DNA of 38,970 nt from Nitrosopumilus sp. (GTDB lineage: Archaea; Thermoproteota; Nitrososphaeria; Nitrososphaerales; Nitrosopumilaceae), in contig JAOTWS010000012.1 in the NCBI GenBank assembly GCA_029862745.1, positions 1 through 38,970 on the forward strand, read 5' to 3'. The notes below the pieces were generated by a model. It was not told the origin of the DNA, searched no databases, and saw nothing but the letters and a program-made list of their open reading frames with translations. The position numbers and the translations under genes were made by a program. How positions within the stretch are numbered: position 1 is the stretch's first letter; each line of letters begins with the position of its first letter. Below are positions 33,941 to 38,970 of the stretch, piece after piece.

Positions 33941-34740
33941 CTCTAACAAAAAGAATTATTCCATGCCTTGATGTAAAAAATGGTAGAGTTGTAAAGGGAC
34001 TTAATTTTGAATCAATAAAGGATGCAGGTGATCCTGTTGAATTAGCTGAGAAATATAGTAACGAAGGTGCAGATGAGCTTGTATTCTTAGATATTACTGC
34101 ATCAGATGAACAAAGAGAAACAATCAAAGACTTAGTCAGAAAGGTAGCATCAGTAATTGATATTCCATTTACCGTAGGTGGTGGAGTAAAATCATTAGAT
34201 GATGCAAGAAACATTCTTCTAAATGGTGCTGATAAAGTTGGAATCAACACTGGCGCCATAAAAAATCCACAAGTAATTACTGAATTCATGGAATTATTTG
34301 GCAGACAATGTGTTGTAGTTGCAATTGATGCCAAAAGAAATTATAACATCAAGACAGGTGTTACTGTTTTTTCAGAAGACAATAAAAAATTCTGGTTTGA
34401 GGTTTTTATTTATGGTGGAAAAGAAGGAACGGGAATTGATGCAATTTTATGGGCAAAAAAAGCAGATAAACTTGGCGCTGGAGAAATTTTACTTACCAGT
34501 ATTGACAAAGATGGCACAAAAGACGGATATGACATTTTATTGACAAAATCTATTGTAGATTCAGTATCCATTCCAGTAATTGCATCAGGTGGTTGTGGAA
34601 AGCCTGATGATATGGTAGATGTGTTTGAAAAATCAAATGTTGATGCTGCTTTGGCTGCATCTATTTTTCACTATCAAACTCATGGAGTCAAAGGCGTTAA
34701 ATCATATCTTAAAGAAAAAAAAATACCTGTAAGATTATAA
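33937..34740 (+). CDS. hisF: Imidazole glycerol-phosphate synthase, cyclase subunit
   Basis: HisF takes ammonia from HisH and closes the imidazole ring, releasing AICAR. Its barrel starts [20 protein letters not shown], with [37 protein letters not shown], the second catalytic Asp in [15 protein letters not shown], and [20 protein letters not shown]. The 267 aa are full length. The GAGEILLTS stretch confirms HisF over HisA. Confidence 0.97.
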   Translation: MTLTKRIIPCLDVKNGRVVKGLNFESIKDAGDPVELAEKYSNEGADELVFLDITASDEQRETIKDLVRKVASVIDIPFTVGGGVKSLDDARNILLNGADKVGINTGAIKNPQVITEFMELFGRQCVVVAIDAKRNYNIKTGVTVFSEDNKKFWFEVFIYGGKEGTGIDAILWAKKADKLGAGEILLTSIDKDGTKDGYDILLTKSIVDSVSIPVIASGGCGKPDDMVDVFEKSNVDAALAASIFHYQTHGVKGVKSYLKEKKIPVRL

Positions 34741-34763
34741 TATCTGATTTAGGAATTTAAAAC

Positions 34764-35090
34764 ATGAATAAATCAATCAGCGATATAGATTTTGAAAAAA
34801 GTGGAGGATTGGTTCCTGTAATTGTTCAGGATGCTAACACCAAAGATATTTTGACATTAGCTTATACCAATAAAGAATCATTAGAACTTGCAAAAAAAAC
34901 TGGCAACTCCTGGTTTTGGAGTCGTTCGAGAAATAAGCTCTGGATGAAAGGTGAAGAATCTGGTAATGTTCAAAAGATTACAGAAATTCTAGTTGACTGT
35001 GATTCTGATGCAATAATTTACCTTGTAGAACCATCTGGTCCTGCATGTCATACTGGTAAGAAGGTTTGCTTTCATAATAATCTAAAATAA
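34764..35090 (+). CDS. hisI: Phosphoribosyl-AMP cyclohydrolase
   Basis: HisI opens the adenine ring of PR-AMP, the third pathway step. The 108-aa protein has VIVQDANTKDILTLAYTNKE, SWFWSRSRNKLWMKGEESGN and the zinc site in DCDSDAIIYLVEPSGPACHT followed by GKKVCF. There is no HisE (pyrophosphohydrolase) domain fused behind it, and none in the window. It is the last gene of the operon, 23 nt after hisF, and meets the next gene tail to tail. Confidence 0.95.
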   Translation: MNKSISDIDFEKSGGLVPVIVQDANTKDILTLAYTNKESLELAKKTGNSWFWSRSRNKLWMKGEESGNVQKITEILVDCDSDAIIYLVEPSGPACHTGKKVCFHNNLK

Positions 35091-35091
35091 A

Positions 35092-35763
35092 TCAACACAC
35101 TGATTTGTATGCGTCTTCTGATCCTGGAAGAATTTCATCTGTGATTTTAAATTTTAGATTTGCATAGTTAGTTCCTCTAAACATTACAGTCCAATCACCT
35201 GTTATGTCATTTGTTGAACACAGTTCTCTAATCTTTGAAAGCTGAGGTTGTATGTAATAATTAAAAGCATTTTTCTTTGCCCCATCAAATGGAATTGTTT
35301 GATACACTTCATAATGAGTTTCATTTAAGGGTCTAAGAAAGACAATTTGACCTTTTTCGTTATATTGTAATCCACCAATTATTACAAATATTTTCTCACC
35401 AATTACATACTCACTTCGATCAATCTGAAATGGACCTGAAGTAATCCATTCTCTTGGCTGTGGTGAATATTCTTCCTCTAAATTGATTTTTTCAATCTCG
35501 TCAAGTTGTTCTTGAACTTCTGATGTACTTTCCTCATCTTGTATTATTTCTCTATTAAATACATCTTCTATCTCAATTGTTTCTGATTCTTCATTAAATG
35601 TAAAAACAATACCTAAAACTATTACAATTGAAATGCCTCCAATAATCCCAATGACTGCACTGTTTTTCATGCGAATTATCTTTCCAAAATCTCTAAAAAC
35701 CTTACTCATTATTGAAAAATTTACAAAAAAACAGATTTTTCCAAATATTCTTTTAAAAAACAT
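35092..35763 (-). CDS. Membrane-anchored extracytoplasmic protein (hypothetical)
   Basis: The 223-aa protein has a basic N terminus and a single membrane helix at about residues 36-54 (SAVIGIIGGISIVIVLGIVF). A very acidic linker follows (about 57-95, ESETIEIEDVFNREI... EEEYSPQP). The C-terminal domain (about 100-223, WITSGPFQIDRSEYVIGEKI, GDWTVMFRGTNYANLKFKI) looks like a beta-sandwich of the kind common in secreted thaumarchaeal proteins, with three cysteines. I do not recognise a family. A TTATTATC element centred near 35786 fits ATG 35763; ATGs at 35709 and 35670 are shorter options. Confidence 0.72.
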   Translation of the reverse strand: MFFKRIFGKICFFVNFSIMSKVFRDFGKIIRMKNSAVIGIIGGISIVIVLGIVFTFNEESETIEIEDVFNREIIQDEESTSEVQEQLDEIEKINLEEEYSPQPREWITSGPFQIDRSEYVIGEKIFVIIGGLQYNEKGQIVFLRPLNETHYEVYQTIPFDGAKKNAFNYYIQPQLSKIRELCSTNDITGDWTVMFRGTNYANLKFKITDEILPGSEDAYKSVC

Positions 35764-35887
35764 ATTTCTACTCTAGTTTTTGATAATAATCCCAATGATT
35801 TTTACTATATTTTTATCGAATAAAATCCAGTATTACTTAACTTGATATTAGGATTTTTTATCTATCTTATTAAAGGAAAAATTGATC

Positions 35888-37102
35888 TTGGCTAGAACCT
35901 CATTGCAATGCAGAGAATGTAAAAAAGAATATGATACTGCTTTCAAGTATGTCTGCAGTGAGTGTTTTGGACCTCTTGATGTAAAATATGACTTTCCTGT
36001 GATTACAAAAGATATGTTTTCTAACCGTGAGCAAAACTATTGGCGATATTTTGAATTACTACCAATAGAAAGCAAATCAAACATTGTAAGTATTGGTGCC
36101 GGAATGACTCCTCTTATCAAGGCTGACAATCTTGGAAAAAAATTAGGACTAAACAATCTTTACATAAAAAATGATTCTGTAAACCCAACATTTTCATTCA
36201 AAGACAGACCAGCAGGTGTTGCAATATCTAAAGCAAAAGAATTTGGATTATCATCTGTTGGATGCGCATCAACTGGAAATCTGGCATCAGCTACTGCAGC
36301 ACATGCAGCAAAAGCTGGATTACCATGTCACGTCTTTGCACCAAGTGATATAGAGATGGCAAAAATTACACAAGCATTATCATATGGTGCAAATTACATT
36401 GCAGTTGATGGTACATATGATGATGCAAACAGAATTGCAGCACAAATTGGTGATAGTAAGGGAATAGGAATAGTTAACATTAACATGCGCTCTCACTATG
36501 TAGAAGGATCTAAAACATTTTCATTTGAAGTTGCTGAACAACTTGGTTGGCAAGTGCCTGATCAATTAATAGTTCCAGTGGGAAGTGGTGCAATGCTTAA
36601 CGCAATTTGTAAAGGATTTGAAGAATTACAAACTGTTTCATTACTTGATGATGTGTCTAACATGCACATGATTGCAGCACAACCCCATGGATGTGCACCA
36701 ATTGTTGATGCATTTAAGAAAAATTCTAAAGATGTAATTCCTGTTGAGAATCCTGATACTGTAGCAAAAAGTTTGGCTATAGGTGATCCTGGTGATGGTA
36801 GATATGTTTTGAAACGTTTAGCACAATACAATGGATTTGCAGAAGAATGTAACAATAAGGAAATCCTTGATGCAATTTTATTGCTTGCACAAACTGAAGG
36901 AATATTCACAGAACCTGCAGGTGGAGTATCTATATCTGTTCTCCAAAAAATGGTGGAACAAGGAAAGATTGATGCAAATGACAAAGTAGTGTGTTATGTG
37001 ACTGGTAATGGTTTGAAAGCAACAGAGGCTATAATGGAAGTTTTGAAAAAACCTACAATAATGAAAGCAGACATATCTGAAATCTCGGCGGTAGTTAATT
37101 GA
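35888..37102 (+). CDS. thrC: Threonine synthase
   Basis: The PLP fold-type II enzyme converts O-phosphohomoserine to threonine. An N-terminal zinc ribbon has Cys8, Cys11, Cys23 and Cys26 (LQCRECKKEY, VCSEC). The PLP lysine is Lys105 in NPTFSFKDRPAGVAISKA; CASTGNLASATAAHAAKAGL, the phosphate loop VPVGSGAML and YVTGNGLKATEA complete the core. I prefer TTG 35888, which gives the usual ARTSLQCREC start; TTG 35882 is two codons earlier. A TTTATCTA box near 35858-35865 lies 26 nt upstream. The stop overlaps the MoaD-E1 gene by one base, an unexpected coupling. Confidence 0.93.
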   Translation: MARTSLQCRECKKEYDTAFKYVCSECFGPLDVKYDFPVITKDMFSNREQNYWRYFELLPIESKSNIVSIGAGMTPLIKADNLGKKLGLNNLYIKNDSVNPTFSFKDRPAGVAISKAKEFGLSSVGCASTGNLASATAAHAAKAGLPCHVFAPSDIEMAKITQALSYGANYIAVDGTYDDANRIAAQIGDSKGIGIVNINMRSHYVEGSKTFSFEVAEQLGWQVPDQLIVPVGSGAMLNAICKGFEELQTVSLLDDVSNMHMIAAQPHGCAPIVDAFKKNSKDVIPVENPDTVAKSLAIGDPGDGRYVLKRLAQYNGFAEECNNKEILDAILLLAQTEGIFTEPAGGVSISVLQKMVEQGKIDANDKVVCYVTGNGLKATEAIMEVLKKPTIMKADISEISAVVN

Positions 37103-38433
37103 TGGCAAACATCACATTTACCATTCCATCTGTACTTAATCAAAGTGGTGGTGAGAAAAAAACCCAAATTTCAGCAGACTCATTACAGGATGCATTTGCA
37201 AAAATATCTGATATTCTGGGTGATGATTTTAAAAGACGTGTTTTAGAAGGAGACGGAACTCCACGTTCTTTGATTAACATCTACATCAATGGAAAGAATG
37301 CAAAATTTTCCAGCGGCATGAACACTTCCCTAAAAGATGGAGATGAGGTGTATATTTTACCTGCAGTGGCAGGTGGTTCAGAAGAATTATCTTCTAAAGA
37401 ACTTGACAGATTTTCTCGACAAGTAATGCTTGAAGAGATTGGTTATCAAGGACAATTGAAATTAAAGAATTCCAAAGTGTGTGTTGTAGGAACTGGTGGT
37501 TTGGGGAATCCTATTACATCAAGATTAGCTGCTATGGGTGTTGGAACTCTACGTATTGTTGACAGAGATGTAATTGAATTATCTAATCTACATCGTCAGA
37601 CAATGTTTGATGAAGATGATGTTGGACAAGTAAAAGTAGAAGTTGCTGCAAAAAAATTACAGAAATTAAATCCTGATTGTAATATAGAGGCATTAGCAAT
37701 ATCTGTTAATGATTATACTGCACTTGAAGTTGTTGAGGGATGTGATGTTGTAATTGATGCACTTGATAGTGTCAATGCAAGATATGCATTAAACAAAGCA
37801 TGTGTGCAATTTGGAATTCCATTTGTTACGGGAGCTGCAGTTGGAGTATCAGGACAAGCATTTACTGTTTTACCAAAACAGAGTGCATGTTACTATTGCA
37901 TGTTTCCTGAATTAGATGAAGACACTATGCCAACATGTAGTATTGAAGGAGTACATCCATCGATACTATCTATTGTTGGTGGAATAGAAGTTGCAGAAGC
38001 TGTAAAAATAATAATTGGGAAAAAACCAAGTCTGTCTGAGAACATCTTACATATTGATTTGGAAACTCTTGACTTTAACAGTACTAGAACATTCAGAGCT
38101 GAAGAATGTCCAATATGTGGAACAGGAAAACTTGAAGCTATTCCTAGAGAAGAATTGATTTTAGAAGAACTATGTGGAAGAAACAGAGGAAAGAGAACTT
38201 ATTCTATCACTCCAACTAAAACATTTGATATTGATGTTAATGCTGTGACAAATACTGCAAGAGAAAAAGGATTCATTGTAGAAAATCAGGGAGACTTGGG
38301 ATTGTCCATGAGAACTAATGAATTATCTGTAAGCTTTATGAAGAAAGGATCTGCAGTAGTTGTTGGACCAAAGGATGAACCTGAGGCTATTGAGTTATAC
38401 AAAAGCCTCTTAGGCAAGGAAATAAAGGCTTAA
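37102..38433 (+). CDS. MoaD/ThiS-like domain fused to a MoeB/ThiF-type E1 enzyme
   Basis: Residues 1-92 are a beta-grasp domain ending DGDEVYILPAVAGG, the MoaD-type C terminus with diglycine at 91-92. Residues about 100-340 are an E1-like adenylyltransferase: RFSRQVMLEEIG, nucleotide loop VGTGGLGNP (129-137), DRDVIELSNLHRQTMF, DALDSVNARY, conserved Cys279 in TMPTCSIEGVHPSI and zinc pairs CYYC (263/266) and CPIC (336/339). A roughly 95-residue C-terminal domain follows. E1 enzymes adenylate the diglycine of such partners so that sulfur can be added. Here the partner is tethered by the very diglycine that should be free, so cleavage, or action on another MoaD/ThiS protein, is implied. Coupled to thrC (TGATG). 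Confidence 0.88.
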   Translation: MANITFTIPSVLNQSGGEKKTQISADSLQDAFAKISDILGDDFKRRVLEGDGTPRSLINIYINGKNAKFSSGMNTSLKDGDEVYILPAVAGGSEELSSKELDRFSRQVMLEEIGYQGQLKLKNSKVCVVGTGGLGNPITSRLAAMGVGTLRIVDRDVIELSNLHRQTMFDEDDVGQVKVEVAAKKLQKLNPDCNIEALAISVNDYTALEVVEGCDVVIDALDSVNARYALNKACVQFGIPFVTGAAVGVSGQAFTVLPKQSACYYCMFPELDEDTMPTCSIEGVHPSILSIVGGIEVAEAVKIIIGKKPSLSENILHIDLETLDFNSTRTFRAEECPICGTGKLEAIPREELILEELCGRNRGKRTYSITPTKTFDIDVNAVTNTAREKGFIVENQGDLGLSMRTNELSVSFMKKGSAVVVGPKDEPEAIELYKSLLGKEIKA

Positions 38434-38592
38434 TCAGCCTGTAAAAATTACAATAATTTAAAAAAATATTGTAAAATACTTAGATCAATTTAATAACTTT
38501 GTTACTATTTACAATTTTTAGATGATAATAATATATATTTTTGATAATTCTTGAAAAAATGATAAAATAATCACAAAAAATGATACAATTGT

Positions 38593-38605
38593 GGACGAAT
38601 CGTCC
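38593..38605. promoter_or_regulatory. Inverted repeat upstream of the S-layer TATA box (possible operator)
   Basis: GGACGA-A-TCGTCC is a perfect 6-bp inverted repeat with a one-base centre. It is GC-rich inside AT-rich DNA and ends seven bases before the TATA-like box at 38613. The position suits binding of an activator or repressor; no protein is known. Confidence 0.45.
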
Positions 38606-38612
38606 ATTAGTC

Positions 38613-38620
38613 TTAAATAC
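38613..38620 (+). promoter_or_regulatory. S-layer gene TATA box
   Basis: TTAAATAC is centred at 38616.5, 30 nt before ATG 38647, giving a leader of only a few bases. The rest of 38434-38646 is AT-rich and holds no gene. Confidence 0.5.
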
Positions 38621-38646
38621 AAATTTTAATGAAAAAAGCCAATAAC

Positions 38647-38970
38647 ATGAATAACGAAATAGGACGTAAAATAACTAGTCTTACATTAATGACAATTATG
38701 TTAGCCGGTGGTATGACATTTGCTGCTCCATCTATGATGCCAGTAGCATTTGCAGCCAACGCTAACCTATTTGTTTCCGCAGAAAACTCACAGTTTGATA
38801 ACTACATGTCAGGACCTCAAGTAATTGAGGTCGTTGTAATTGATTCAAACATTAATGATACAGATCAAGGAAAAGGTGAACCAGATGTTACTGTTAATGG
38901 TAAAAAGCTTAGAATGGCTCAAGCCGTAGACGGTAACTGGTATGGTTACTTTGCAGACAGAACACAAGCC
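38647..38970 (+). CDS. Major S-layer protein, N-terminal part (partial)
   Basis: The frame opens at ATG 38647 and runs off the right edge after 108 codons without a stop. A secretory signal (ITSLTLMTIMLAGGMTFAAP, ending near VAFAANA) is followed by the mature start ANLFVSAENSQFDNYMSGPQ and VIEVVVIDSNINDTDQGKGE. I recognise this from memory as the abundant S-layer protein of Nitrosopumilus, which forms the cell coat and is a very large protein. More G/C at third positions and several Glu, Gln and Asn codons with C suggest high expression. The assignment rests on the first hundred residues only. Confidence 0.85.
   Translation, partial: MNNEIGRKITSLTLMTIMLAGGMTFAAPSMMPVAFAANANLFVSAENSQFDNYMSGPQVIEVVVIDSNINDTDQGKGEPDVTVNGKKLRMAQAVDGNWYGYFADRTQA

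Noticed and set aside
36562..36984. Minus-strand 140-codon frame inside threonine synthase
   Set aside because: Shadow of a well-conserved gene; its composition has no family features.
1..38970. Mobile elements, CRISPR arrays or prophage genes
   Set aside because: No transposase, integrase, direct-repeat array or terminal inverted repeats seen; nearly all the sequence is ordinary biosynthetic and information-processing genes.

Overview
The window is AT-rich and gene-dense, and it reads as a piece of a marine ammonia-oxidising archaeon of the Nitrosopumilus type (Nitrososphaerota/Thaumarchaeota). The support is a thermosome, archaeal ribosomal proteins L44e and S27e, Csl4, Dph2, TiaS and MptE, an initiator tRNA-Met with a small intron, many TTG/GTG starts, TATA boxes centred about 26-27 nt before start codons (leaderless mRNAs), and at the right edge the first 108 codons of what I recognise from memory as the major Nitrosopumilus S-layer protein.

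Layout, left to right. 1-1250: the tail of an unknown gene, a Trp/Lys-rich helical protein, a tiny Cys/His protein with a TTG start (51 aa) and a small unknown ORF. 1238-3785 (minus): ctaB (heme O synthase) coupled to an Lrp/AsnC regulator, then an aspartate-semialdehyde dehydrogenase-type enzyme. 3869-8048 (plus): a tightly overlapping cobalamin late-assembly operon (threonine-phosphate decarboxylase, CobQ-type amidase lacking its glutaminase domain, CbiB, CobS, CobY). 8031-8506 (minus): S27e and L44e. 8577-12914 (plus): adenine deaminase-like protein, thermosome and a ROK kinase. 13031-13655: a DUF2024-type protein and a probably decayed gene. 13656-18903: guaA, an unknown protein and mptE (minus) back to back with a dihydropteroate synthase-type gene and guaB (plus), so GMP synthesis and pterin assembly sit together. 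19111-25118: a membrane protein, pheA and csl4 (minus), an MDR dehydrogenase with a TPR protein, dph2 (minus) and tiaS. 25120-25209: tRNA-iMet (minus). 25268-27653: a PQQ-dehydrogenase-fold beta-propeller and a class II HMG-CoA reductase. 27731-35090: a long histidine operon hisG-D-C-(HAD phosphatase)-B-H-A-F-I. 35092-38433: a membrane-anchored unknown (minus), threonine synthase and a MoaD-E1 fusion. 38647 to the end: S-layer gene.

How it fits together. Most of the window is housekeeping biosynthesis for an autotroph: histidine, threonine, phenylalanine, GMP, pterin, cobalamin, mevalonate and heme O. The parts most worth a second look are the glutaminase-less CobQ in an ammonia oxidiser, the MoaD-like ubiquitin fold fused through its diglycine to an E1 enzyme and coupled to threonine synthase, the HAD phosphatase inside the his operon as candidate histidinol-phosphatase, the 15-nt D-loop intron in tRNA-iMet, and an inverted repeat just upstream of the S-layer TATA box. 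All assignments were made by reading the sequence; no database search was run.
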